In this document: one piece after another, positions 33,416 to 40,393 of the stretch
Numbering within the stretch: position 1 is the first letter of the stretch
How the letters are laid out: each line of letters starts with the position of its first letter
NCBI GenBank assembly: GCA_023229795.1
Contig: JALNYP010000001.1
Location: 124,001 to 188,000, forward strand
Reading direction: 5' to 3'
Length of the DNA: 64,000 nucleotides
DNA from: Syntrophobacterales bacterium
GTDB lineage: Bacteria > Desulfobacterota > Desulfobaccia > Desulfobaccales > 0-14-0-80-60-11
Translations under genes and position numbers: made by a program
Notes under the pieces: model-generated
Told to the model about the DNA's origin: nothing
What the model saw: only the letters and a program-made list of their open reading frames with translations
Databases searched by the model: none

Positions 33416-33612
33416 GCCCAAAATTGCCGAATATGTGCTGATAAAATCGAAAAATTTAAAAAAATTAAGCGCAGGGGCAGAAAAAAATTGCAGATATGCG
33501 ATTTTGCACTTGCATTTTATCGGGTCCTACTTATATTTTTAGCAACACTGGGTTCCTGGGGCTGGCCTGAATGACTCCGGGAAAAAAAAATTTCAGGAGG
33601 CCATAATTTTTC

Positions 33613-33641
33613 TTGATATTTGTAGCCCAGTATTATTAAAT
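33613..33641 (+). promoter_or_regulatory. Possible promoter for the alanine-zipper lipoprotein genes
   Basis: TTGATA (33613-33618) is followed after 17 bases by TTAAAT (33636-33641), inside an AT-rich stretch about 50 bases before the ATG. The -10 is poor, so this is tentative. The rest of 33416-33689 is AT-rich and shows nothing else. Confidence 0.35.
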
Positions 33642-33689
33642 GTGGGCATCTTACTTACCTTTAACCATCTCTTTGAGAAGGGGGGATAG

Positions 33690-33983
33690 ATGATGAGGAA
33701 AGCTTTGGTAAGGAAAGGCTTTGCATGGGCCATTCTTTTGGCGTTTGTTCTCGCCATGGGAATGGGGTGCTGCGACGCCTGCAAGAAGAGCGTTGACGAG
33801 GCAAAAATGTACGCCGACCAGGCGGCCGCTTCGGCTGCTAAGGCGGACACCGCGGCTCGCAACGCCGAAATGGCGGCGGCGGATGCTAAAGCTTCGGCTG
33901 ACAAGGCTGAGGCTGCGGCTGATCGGGCTGAGGCTGCGGCAGCGAAAGCTGAAGCCTGCCTGATGAAGAAAATGCGGAAGTAG
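33690..33983 (+). CDS. Lpp-like alanine-zipper lipoprotein (first of a tandem pair)
   Basis: A small secreted protein: basic n-region, hydrophobic helix (residues 11-25), Cys pair at 27-28 as the likely lipidation site (preceding residues GMG are not an ideal lipobox). The body, from about residue 32, is one long Ala-rich helix of near-heptad repeats (SADKAEAAADRAEAAAAKAE), as in Lpp/OprI-type trimeric coiled coils. The end MKKMRK carries Lys residues that could be linked to peptidoglycan as in Lpp, although the terminal residue is Lys after Arg. AAGGGGGGATAG lies upstream as ribosome site; an ATG pair at 33690/33693 gives two possible starts. Confidence 0.75.
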   Translation: MMRKALVRKGFAWAILLAFVLAMGMGCCDACKKSVDEAKMYADQAAASAAKADTAARNAEMAAADAKASADKAEAAADRAEAAAAKAEACLMKKMRK

Positions 33984-34042
33984 CACCTAGGGTTTGATCA
34001 GCTAATGGGGAGTGAAAAATTCTCTCCGAAAGGGGGTAATCG

Positions 34043-34411
34043 ATGAGGAAGGCAATGAGAAAAGGCTATGCCTTGGCTCTCCTCGCGGTCTTTGCCCTGG
34101 TGCTGGGAGGTGCTGGCTGCTGCCAAAAGTACTACGATCAGTGCTCTATGTACTCACAGCAAGCTAAGGCTTCTGCAGATCGGGCAGCCGCGTCGGTAGT
34201 AAAGGCTGAAGCGGCCGCACAAGATGCCAAAGTCCCCGTACCTCGCGCTTCCGCTGCCGCCAACAAGGCTGAAGCGGCTGCTGCCCGGGCCGAAGACGCG
34301 GCGGAAAAAGTGTGCGCCAAGGTTAAGTACGGCAAAGCTAAGAAGTTTAAGAAACGGGCCAAAAAGGTTAAATGTCCTCCGGCCCCGAAGAAAGCCAAAA
34401 AGGCTATGTAA
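34043..34411 (+). CDS. Lpp-like alanine-zipper lipoprotein with Lys-rich tail (second of pair)
   Basis: Paralogue of the preceding gene: same layout of basic start, hydrophobic core, GAGCC lipidation site (Cys25-26) and Ala-rich helix with QAKASADRAAASVVKAEAAAQ. It differs by a Pro-containing break (VPVPRAS) in the helix and by a strongly basic C-terminus from about residue 88 (KYGKAKKFKKRAKKVKC then KKAKKAM). The basic tail could bind peptidoglycan, lipopolysaccharide or teichoic-like polymers; its role is unknown. AAAGGGGGTAAT precedes the ATG. The pair ends in a strong terminator, so they are probably a bicistronic, highly expressed unit. Confidence 0.75.
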   Translation: MRKAMRKGYALALLAVFALVLGGAGCCQKYYDQCSMYSQQAKASADRAAASVVKAEAAAQDAKVPVPRASAAANKAEAAAARAEDAAEKVCAKVKYGKAKKFKKRAKKVKCPPAPKKAKKAM

Positions 34412-34426
34412 TTCATTACTGAAGGT

Positions 34427-34444
34427 GCTGGGGGCAACCCCAGC
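34427..34444 (+). other. Hairpin with GCAA tetraloop preceding terminator
   Basis: Arms GCTGGGG and CCCCAGC surround the loop GCAA, a stable tetraloop-type hairpin 16 bases after the lipoprotein stop and just before the terminator. It may protect the 3' end of the mRNA. Confidence 0.4.
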
Positions 34445-34453
34445 AAGCTTCAG

Positions 34454-34503
34454 AGACAGAGGGTGTGGACTGAGCTTTGCTCACCACGCCCCCTGTCTTT
34501 TTT
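34454..34503 (+). terminator. Intrinsic terminator of the lipoprotein pair
   Basis: AGACAGAGGGTGTGG...TGAGC pairs with GCTCACCACGCCCCCTGTCT (about 20 pairs with a few mismatches, loop TTT), directly followed by TCTTTTTT. A textbook Rho-independent terminator. Confidence 0.85.
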
Positions 34504-34675
34504 AGCTCCCCGATTCATCCTCCTCAAAACAGACTCTCAGCGCCCTGATCGCCAGCGGATAAGGTTACTTCTCCGCCAGGACTGAATCTGGGACCTAGCG
34601 AACCCTCCCTTTGTGCGCACTCCCGCTTTTCATCGGTGAGGCCATTCAGCCCGACCGCAGCTCTCGCTCACAAGC

Positions 34676-34820
34676 TATAATACCAAGTTGCGCCCATAGA
34701 AGTCAGGAAACCCTTGACCTGTAGGGGCGCACCTGAGTGTGCGCCCTCAATCCAGGGCGGACACATAGGTCCGCCCCTACGAGAGATAAATTACCGGTTC
34801 GATCGCATCTTGGTATAACA
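34676..34820. mobile_element. Possible MITE-like element with 17-bp imperfect terminal inverted repeats
   Basis: TATAATACCAAGTTGCG (34676-34692) and CGCATCTTGGTATAACA (34804-34820) are inverted repeats matching at 14 of 17 positions. They enclose 111 bases that include the palindromic element at 34721-34780. The size and arrangement fit a miniature inverted-repeat element, but no target-site duplication was identified. Confidence 0.45.
34721..34780. repeat. Palindromic intergenic element, family GTAGGGGCG (copy B)
   Basis: Sixty bases with termini GTAGGGGCG and CGCCCCTAC. The left half folds as GGGCGCAC/GTGCGCCC-type hairpin and the right half as GGGCGGAC/GTCCGCCC. Closely similar to copy C at 54878. 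Confidence 0.75.
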
Positions 34821-35114
34821 GGCCTGCGGCCAGGCTCCGGCGTAATGCCAGTCAAAGTTTTGTACGGGTATTCCACCAGAGACTTTTCAAAATCATTTTT
34901 AATCCCATTTATTCTCTATGAGGGCTTTATTTATCTTTCTTGGTGTGGTCAAGTGTTTATTGCATAGTATCATCAGGTATCGGGCCCGCCGCCAAGCCCC
35001 TTCTCCAAGCGCCACCCTGGCTGGATGCTTTTCTGGCTCCGGGGGTGGCGGGGCTCGTCCACCTCAGCACCAATCCGAATAAGGTAACATTGCCGGGAGG
35101 GATTCAGATAAGCC

Positions 35115-36188
35115 ATGGATAATTTCTTTTCTGGACAAACCATCATGGTAACCGGGGCTGCCGGTTCGGTCGGGCAAGAGTTGGTCCGCCAGTTACTTCC
35201 CTTCAGGCCGGCCGGCATCAGGACTCTGGACAATAATGAAGGGAGATTGTTTTTATTAAAGGAACGGTACCAGGCTTATGACCAGGTCACCGCTTATCTG
35301 GGGGATACCCGGGACGTCAATAAATTATCGGCGATTGCCCGGGGTACCGACATTATTTTCCACTGTGCGGCTTTCAAACACGTCTACCTCTCCGAATACA
35401 ATCCGTTTGAGGCGGTTCAGACCAATATCATCGGGGTACAAAATATTATCCAGGCCGCGATGAACAATAACGTCAAGCTGGTGATCTTCACGAGCAGCGA
35501 TAAGGCCGTAAATCCTACCAGCGTCATGGGGACTTCCAAACTCATGGGAGAGCGCATCATAACCGCGGCCAATGTGGTTAACCACAACAGAATGCGGCGC
35601 TTCTGCAGTGTGCGCTTTGGTAATATCATCGGTTCCCGGGGTTCGGTCTTCTCCGTTTTCCACGATCAGATTAAAAGTGGAGGACCGGTGACCGTGACCG
35701 ATCCGGGCATGACCCGGTTCATTATGTCGCTGGAACGGGCGGCCCAACTGGTGATGGAGGGGGCCGTCCTGGCCCGGGGAGGGGAGGTCTTCGTCACCAA
35801 GATGAAGGTTATCAACATTATGGACCTGGCTCAGGTGATGATTGCATTATATGCCCCTTATTACGGGCATAACCCGGCCGCAATTCCGATCAAGATCGTC
35901 GGTCTCCGGCCGGGAGAGAAGATGTATGAAGAGCTGGTCAGCCAGGAAGAAGTGAGGCGAACCCTGGAGCTTGAGGATCTGTTCGTGGTGCTGCCGGCCT
36001 TGGGCCAACGCATTTATAAAGGAATTGACCATACCTATCCAGGGGTTAGCCCCATTCAACCGGACCGCCCGCATAACTCCAGTATAGAACCGGCCATAAC
36101 TCCGGAAGAAATCAAGGATTTTCTGATAAACAGCCGACTCTGGCCGGAGGATAACTTAGAGCGCAGCTTGAAGATCTGCGTGTCTTGA
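35115..36188 (+). CDS. FlaA1/CapD-type nucleotide-sugar 4,6-dehydratase (SDR)
   Basis: Extended short-chain dehydrogenase acting on a UDP-sugar, probably UDP-GlcNAc, in surface-polysaccharide or glycan synthesis. The NAD(P)-binding motif is TGAAGSVGQEL (about residues 13-23); DNNEGRLFLLKERY follows. The catalytic region STSDKAVNPTSVMGTSKLMGE type (here FTSSDKAVNPTSVMGTSK, about 133-150) has Met where most SDRs have the catalytic Tyr, as in the WbpM/PglF/CapD group. GLRPGEKMYEELVS (about 262-275) is the usual C-terminal motif. The protein lacks the four N-terminal membrane helices of WbpM, so it is the soluble short form (357 aa). It is a single-gene unit closed by terminators. Confidence 0.88.
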   Translation: MDNFFSGQTIMVTGAAGSVGQELVRQLLPFRPAGIRTLDNNEGRLFLLKERYQAYDQVTAYLGDTRDVNKLSAIARGTDIIFHCAAFKHVYLSEYNPFEAVQTNIIGVQNIIQAAMNNNVKLVIFTSSDKAVNPTSVMGTSKLMGERIITAANVVNHNRMRRFCSVRFGNIIGSRGSVFSVFHDQIKSGGPVTVTDPGMTRFIMSLERAAQLVMEGAVLARGGEVFVTKMKVINIMDLAQVMIALYAPYYGHNPAAIPIKIVGLRPGEKMYEELVSQEEVRRTLELEDLFVVLPALGQRIYKGIDHTYPGVSPIQPDRPHNSSIEPAITPEEIKDFLINSRLWPEDNLERSLKICVS

Positions 36189-36213
36189 GCCGGGGCGCAA
36201 GGCGCGCCCCGGC
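36189..36213 (+). other. Strong GC hairpin just after the SDR gene
   Basis: GCCGGGGCGC and GCGCCCCGGC form a ten-base-pair stem with loop AAGGC, beginning one base after the TGA. No T-run follows; it may block 3' exonucleases ahead of the terminator. Confidence 0.5.
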
Positions 36214-36257
36214 GGCGTCCCAACCCGGGGCAGCCTGGAGAAAAATTGCTGTTTATC

Positions 36258-36286
36258 GGCCCTTCCTGACTTGGGAAGGGCCTTTT
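36258..36286 (+). terminator. Intrinsic terminator of the SDR gene
   Basis: GGCCCTTCC (36258-36266) pairs with GGAAGGGCC (36274-36282), followed by TTTT. Converging transcription from the PfpI gene ends nearby. Confidence 0.7.
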
Positions 36287-36314
36287 GGTGTTCCCAGACC
36301 GGATCAGTCCGGGT

Positions 36315-36824
36315 TTATTTCAATTTCTGGGCGCAGGCCCGGATGAACGCCGGGAGATCGGCGGGGCTGCGGCTGGAAATCAGGTTGCCGTCCTCGACGA
36401 CCTCCTGATCAATAAATTCGGCCCCCGCATTTTTGATATCCTGGACCAGGGACTTCCAACCCGTAATCTTGCGCCCTTTGAGCACCTGAGCAGTGATGAG
36501 CAGTTGCGGGGCGTGGCAGATCAGGCACACCGGTTTGCCGCTGTCTACGAACTCTTTGACAAACCGCACCACCTGCTCATCGACCCGCAATTTATCCGGC
36601 GAATAACCACCGGGAATTAAGAGGGCGTCGAAGTCCCCTACCCTGACCTCCTGTGCGGTCTTGTCGACCTTCACCGGCGTGCCTTCTTTCTTGCCCTTCA
36701 CGGTTACTCCGCCCTGCAAACCGATATGAGTCAGTTCGTGGCCGGCTTTCTTAAAGGCTGCCGCCGGCTGGGCATATTCCGAATCTTCGAACATGTCGGT
36801 AATCACGACCGCCACTTTACTCAT
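36315..36824 (-). CDS. DJ-1/PfpI family protein (type 1 glutamine-amidotransferase-like)
   Basis: PfpI/YhbO-type protein, 169 aa. MSKVAVVITDMFEDSEYAQPAAAFKKAGHEL has the conserved Glu (about 14). The nucleophile elbow is LICHAPQLL (Cys about 101), as in PfpI proteases and protein deglycases. ALLIPGGYSPDKLR, TGWKSLVQDIKNAGA and LISSRSPADLPAF complete the pattern. Members protect against carbonyl and oxidative stress or act as proteases; which applies is not decidable here. It lies 24 bases downstream of the aldo/keto reductase on the same strand, so the two form a probable redox/carbonyl-stress operon. Confidence 0.92.
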   Translation of the reverse strand: MSKVAVVITDMFEDSEYAQPAAAFKKAGHELTHIGLQGGVTVKGKKEGTPVKVDKTAQEVRVGDFDALLIPGGYSPDKLRVDEQVVRFVKEFVDSGKPVCLICHAPQLLITAQVLKGRKITGWKSLVQDIKNAGAEFIDQEVVEDGNLISSRSPADLPAFIRACAQKLK

Positions 36825-36848
36825 GCTGGTTCTCCTCTTGCCGGCCCT

Positions 36849-37853
36849 TTAACCCAGCCACTGGGGATTGCGAGCCGTGCTGTCGAAATGATCCGAGGTT
36901 TTGTAAAGTTCATATTTGCCCTGCGCCGCGGCGTTGGCGGTCTTGGCCAACAGGGCCGCGACCTCATCGGCGCTCAGGGGCCGGAAGGTGCGGGCGGCAG
37001 TCAGGGCCTGCTCCAAAATGGGCATGGAGTCGCAGCCGGTAATCACCACGGCCACCGGCAGGTTCAGGTCATAGTGCAGGCATTCCATGGGGGTGACGGT
37101 CTGGCTCTCCAGAAGGATGTGGTCTCCCATGGATTTCATGGCCAGGGGCCCGATGCCGTGTTGCACGAGCACGGGCAGCACCTGCTTTTGGAAGCTGTCG
37201 TAGTGCGCGTCCATGAGGTTCAACGGCATTTGTACGGTGGCCGGGGTGAAGTTGTGGGCGAAGCAGAGTTCCAGCATCTTCAGGTGGATGGCGGGGCTCT
37301 TGTGCCCGGTGAAGCCGAGGTAGCGGATTTTCCCGGCTTTTTTGGCGACCAGCATGGCCTCGTAGGCCCCTTTCGGGGCAAAGATGCGCTCAGGGTCGGT
37401 CAGGCGAATGATTTCATGGAATTGCAGCAGATCGATGGTGTCCGTTTGGAGGCGCTTGAGGGACTCATCAAGTTGTTTAGTGGCGGACTCCCCGGTGCGC
37501 CCATCGATTTTGGTCATGAGGAAGACCTTTTGGCGGTAGCCGTCTCTCAAGGCTTTGCCCATGCGGATTTCGCTGGCGCCGGCGTTGTAATCCCAAGAGT
37601 TGTCCATGAAATTAATGCCGTGGTCGATGGCGGTGCGGACGATGCGGATGGCCTCGAGCTCCTCCGGCCGGCCGAGGTGAAAGCCGCCCAGACCAACCAT
37701 GGAGACCTTCTCACCCGTGCTGCCCAACTGCCGATACGGGATCTGGCCTGGGGCCGGGGCCGCCCAGCTTTGGGGCACCACCCCGGCAAGCCGCGCCACA
37801 CCTGCGGCCACTCCCAGAGCGGTGAGGTCCTTAATAAACTTGCGACGATCCAT
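36849..37853 (-). CDS. Tat-exported aldo/keto reductase
   Basis: The N-terminus DRRKFIKDLTALGVAAGVARLAGVVPQSWAA is a twin-arginine signal (RRKFIK), so the enzyme is probably folded with its cofactor and exported. The AKR barrel follows: GLGGFHLG, NFMDNSWDYN (catalytic Asp and Tyr, about residues 92-100), FLMTKIDG (Lys about 124), DLLQFHEI (His about 152). The end is shorter than in classical AKRs and lacks a 4Fe-4S tail. In this family NADPH-dependent carbonyl reduction is usual; an exported member needs an explanation for its cofactor supply. Co-oriented with the downstream PfpI gene. Confidence 0.88.
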   Translation of the reverse strand: MDRRKFIKDLTALGVAAGVARLAGVVPQSWAAPAPGQIPYRQLGSTGEKVSMVGLGGFHLGRPEELEAIRIVRTAIDHGINFMDNSWDYNAGASEIRMGKALRDGYRQKVFLMTKIDGRTGESATKQLDESLKRLQTDTIDLLQFHEIIRLTDPERIFAPKGAYEAMLVAKKAGKIRYLGFTGHKSPAIHLKMLELCFAHNFTPATVQMPLNLMDAHYDSFQKQVLPVLVQHGIGPLAMKSMGDHILLESQTVTPMECLHYDLNLPVAVVITGCDSMPILEQALTAARTFRPLSADEVAALLAKTANAAAQGKYELYKTSDHFDSTARNPQWLG

Positions 37854-38201
37854 GTTTTGATCCTTGCCAAACGGGGAAATGGGGGTTTACGCGGGACAGA
37901 AAGAAAATCAAAACTACCCAGGGGGAATTTCTTGGTAAACCTTGCTGATAAGGTAGATACGCTCCTTTTTCTTGTCAAGTTCGAGATCCCTGGAATATTC
38001 AAGCGCCGATGCCATCAGTTAATTTACAACCTGTTGATTAATTTTTCGCCTTTGGTTGAAACCCTTAACACAATGATTATCTTTTTCAACATTAGCATCC
38101 TACCTCAATAAGCGGGCTATCCCAGCCACTTATGCCGATCCGAAAGCGCCTCAGGGAAGCAGCGGATTCTGAAGGCGATCCTGATTTTCGAGGGAGCGTA
38201 C
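37854..38201. other. Divergent intergenic region between the reductase genes
   Basis: About 350 bases. The centre (38010-38110) is AT-rich. On the minus strand TTGACA (37978-37973) has a weak -10 TACCTT 17 bases on (37955-37950) and could serve the aldo/keto reductase. A clear promoter for the plus-strand gene was not found. No ORF of interest. Confidence 0.4.
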
Positions 38202-39143
38202 ATGGCCAAGATGCAGGCAGTCCGGTTTCACTCCTATGGCGCCCCTGAGGTGCTGGTCCTGGAGGAGGCGCCCCGGCCGCAGGCAGGCGCGGGCGAAGTG
38301 CTGCTTCGGGTCCACGCCGCCGGCGTCAACCCCCTTGATTGGAAAGTGCGGGCCGGCCATCTCAAAGAGTGGCTGCCGCACCGGCTCCCTCTGATTCCGG
38401 GCTGGGATGTCTCTGGGGTGGTCGAAGCAGTCGGCCCTGAGGTTACCGCTTTCAAGACCGGCGAGGCGGTCTACGGCATGTTGGACTTTAACCGCCAGGG
38501 CGCTTATGCCGAGTATGTGGCGGCCCGGACCGGGGAGCTGGCGCGCAAGCCTCGGTCAATCGACCATATCCAAGCCGCGGCCGTACCCCTGGCGGCGCTG
38601 ACCGCCTGGCAAGCACTGTTTGAGGTAGCGGGCCTGGCCCCCTGGCACACCGTGCTCATCCATGCCGCAGCCGGCGGGGTGGGACACTTTGCAGTCCAGT
38701 TGGCCAAATGGAAGGGGGCCAAGGTGATCGGCACGGCCTCCGCGGGCAATGCCAGCTTCTTGCGGGAACTGGGCGCGGATGAAGTGATCGACTATCGCAG
38801 CACGCGGTTTGAAGAGGCGGTGGGCGAGGTGGACGTGGTGCTGGATACGATGGGCGGGGATACCCAGCAGCGCTCCTGGAAAGTCTTGAAAAAAGGTGGA
38901 ATTCTCGTCGCCACCCTGGGAATTTCTTCTCCTGTCGCCGCCCGTGAACACGAGGTGCGCGGCCAGGGGGTCAGCGTTCACGCCGACGCCGCCCAACTCA
39001 TCCAAATTGCCGCCCTGATCGACGCCGGCGACTTAAAACCCGCGGTCACCGCGGTGCTGCCGCTGGCGGAAGCGGCCCGGGCCCACGAACTGAGCCAGGC
39101 CGGGCATGTGCGGGGCAAGATCGTGCTGCAGGTGGGCAATTGA
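38202..39143 (+). CDS. Zinc-less NAD(P)H:quinone oxidoreductase (MDR superfamily)
   Basis: Medium-chain reductase of the quinone-oxidoreductase group. The N-terminal GroES-like domain (MQAVRFHSYGAPEVLVLEE, GVNPLDWKVRAG, PGWDVSGVVEAVG) lacks the catalytic-zinc cysteines. The Rossmann motif is HAAAGGVGHFAVQLAKWKGAKVIGT (about residues 145-169), then FLRELGADEVIDYR and the C-terminal KPAVTAVLPLAEAARAHELSQAGHVRGKIVLQV. Length 313 aa. Likely reduces quinones or enals using NADPH. GAGGGAG lies upstream of the ATG. The RND adaptor gene starts 29 bases later, so it may be the first gene of that operon. Confidence 0.9.
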   Translation: MAKMQAVRFHSYGAPEVLVLEEAPRPQAGAGEVLLRVHAAGVNPLDWKVRAGHLKEWLPHRLPLIPGWDVSGVVEAVGPEVTAFKTGEAVYGMLDFNRQGAYAEYVAARTGELARKPRSIDHIQAAAVPLAALTAWQALFEVAGLAPWHTVLIHAAAGGVGHFAVQLAKWKGAKVIGTASAGNASFLRELGADEVIDYRSTRFEEAVGEVDVVLDTMGGDTQQRSWKVLKKGGILVATLGISSPVAAREHEVRGQGVSVHADAAQLIQIAALIDAGDLKPAVTAVLPLAEAARAHELSQAGHVRGKIVLQVGN

Positions 39144-39172
39144 CGCCCTGCGCCCATTGAACTGGAGGCCCC

Positions 39173-40393
39173 ATGCCAGGTAATCGAACAAGGTCAGGCA
39201 TCATGAGGAAACCGGCGGGTTGGGCCGTGCTGGGCGGGGTATTGGCCGCGGCCATCCTGGCTTGCGGCGACAGGAACGTCTATGCCCCGCCGCCGCCGCC
39301 CCGAGTCGTGGCAGCTCAGCCCAGCCGCCAGCCGGTGGTGGATTACCTGACCTTCACCGGCAACACCCAGGCGATTAAAACCGTGCAACTCAAGGCCCGG
39401 GTGCAGGGCTTTTTAGAAAAAATCCTGTTTAAAGACGGCGACCTGGTGAAAAAGGGCCAGTTGCTGTTCCTCATTCAGCAGAATACCTATCAAGACCAGT
39501 TGCAGCAGGCAGAGGCGCAAGTTTTACAACAAAAAGCCAATTACGATCACGCGGTCATCGAGACCGCGCGTTATACCAGGTTAGTGCAACAGAAAGCAGC
39601 CGCCCAGTTGGACCTGGACAACTGGAAGTTCCAACGGGACGCTTTTCGAGCCGGGATGTTGGCCGCCCAGGCGGCTCAGAAACTGGCCCAGTTGAATCTG
39701 GACTATACCCAGGTGACCGCGCCCTTCGACGGCCGCATCGGGCGGCACCTGGTGGACGTCGGCAACCTGGTGGGCGCGGGAGAATTTACTCTCCTGGCCA
39801 CGGTCAATCAGATTGACCCCCTCTATGTTTACTTCACCATGAACGAGCGGGATCTGCTGCGGGTCACGGGCCTGACGGGCCTCTCGCCGGCGCAGGCCCA
39901 ACAGCTCAACATACCGTTATCCCTGGGCCTCGCCAATGAAACGGAATATCCCCATAAGGGCCGCTTTGATTTCGCGTCCATCAGTCTCACTCCCACCACC
40001 GGCACCTTGCTGCTGCGGGGCATCTTCCCCAATCCGGACGGTAAAATCCTGCCAGGGGCCTTCGCCCGGGTACGGGTTCCCATCGTGGGGACGGAGAAGA
40101 CCGCGCTGGTGGTGCCGGAAGTCGCCCTGGCCTACGACCAGTTGGGTCCCTATGTCCTGTTAGTCAATGAGAATAACGTGGTACAGCACCGTTCGGTCAA
40201 ATTGGGGGTGCGGGTGGACAGTAGCCGGGTGATCCAGGCAGGCTTGACCGGGGACGAATGGGTCATTATCCAGGGGCAAATACGGGCCTTCCCTGGGAAG
40301 AAAGTAACTCCCATCCGGAAACCTGGACCGGAGGAGGCGACAAAAACCAGTCCCCAGCCCGCGGGTAACCAGCCAGGGAAAGCCATCCCATGA
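39173..40393 (+). CDS. RND efflux periplasmic adaptor lipoprotein (MFP, AcrA-like)
   Basis: Links the inner-membrane RND pump to an outer-membrane channel. Signal with lipobox ILAC (Cys about 31). A barrel-sandwich half motif VQLKARVQGFLEKILFKDGDLVKKGQLLFLI lies at about 70-100; a helical hairpin at about 105-165 (QLQQAEAQVLQQKANYDHAV); the second half at about 180-200 (APFDGRIGRHLVDVGNLV); beta-barrel and membrane-proximal domains follow, and a Pro-rich tail. The start ATG 39173 follows GGAGG after only four bases; ATG 39203 gives a more standard signal peptide and remains possible. Overlaps the pump gene by ATGA. Confidence 0.92.
   Translation: MPGNRTRSGIMRKPAGWAVLGGVLAAAILACGDRNVYAPPPPPRVVAAQPSRQPVVDYLTFTGNTQAIKTVQLKARVQGFLEKILFKDGDLVKKGQLLFLIQQNTYQDQLQQAEAQVLQQKANYDHAVIETARYTRLVQQKAAAQLDLDNWKFQRDAFRAGMLAAQAAQKLAQLNLDYTQVTAPFDGRIGRHLVDVGNLVGAGEFTLLATVNQIDPLYVYFTMNERDLLRVTGLTGLSPAQAQQLNIPLSLGLANETEYPHKGRFDFASISLTPTTGTLLLRGIFPNPDGKILPGAFARVRVPIVGTEKTALVVPEVALAYDQLGPYVLLVNENNVVQHRSVKLGVRVDSSRVIQAGLTGDEWVIIQGQIRAFPGKKVTPIRKPGPEEATKTSPQPAGNQPGKAIP

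Larger units (their letters stand above)
34504..35114. other. Gene-free stretch with a nested repeat element
   Basis: About 610 bases. It contains the outer inverted repeat 34676-34820 with the inner palindromic element 34721-34780. The rest, including 34830-35100, holds no ORF with coding features; small frames here are chance. An AT-rich part near 34880-34960 may carry the promoter of the SDR gene, but no convincing -35/-10 pair was found. Confidence 0.5.

Noticed and set aside
34737..34967. Small plus-strand ORF of 76 codons in the repeat-containing spacer
   Set aside because: It runs through the palindromic element, has no ribosome site and shows no recognisable domain.
36726..38111. Long plus-strand frame opposite the PfpI and aldo/keto reductase genes
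   Set aside because: Composition is His/Gly/Leu-rich as in other antisense shadows; the minus strand encodes two clear enzymes.
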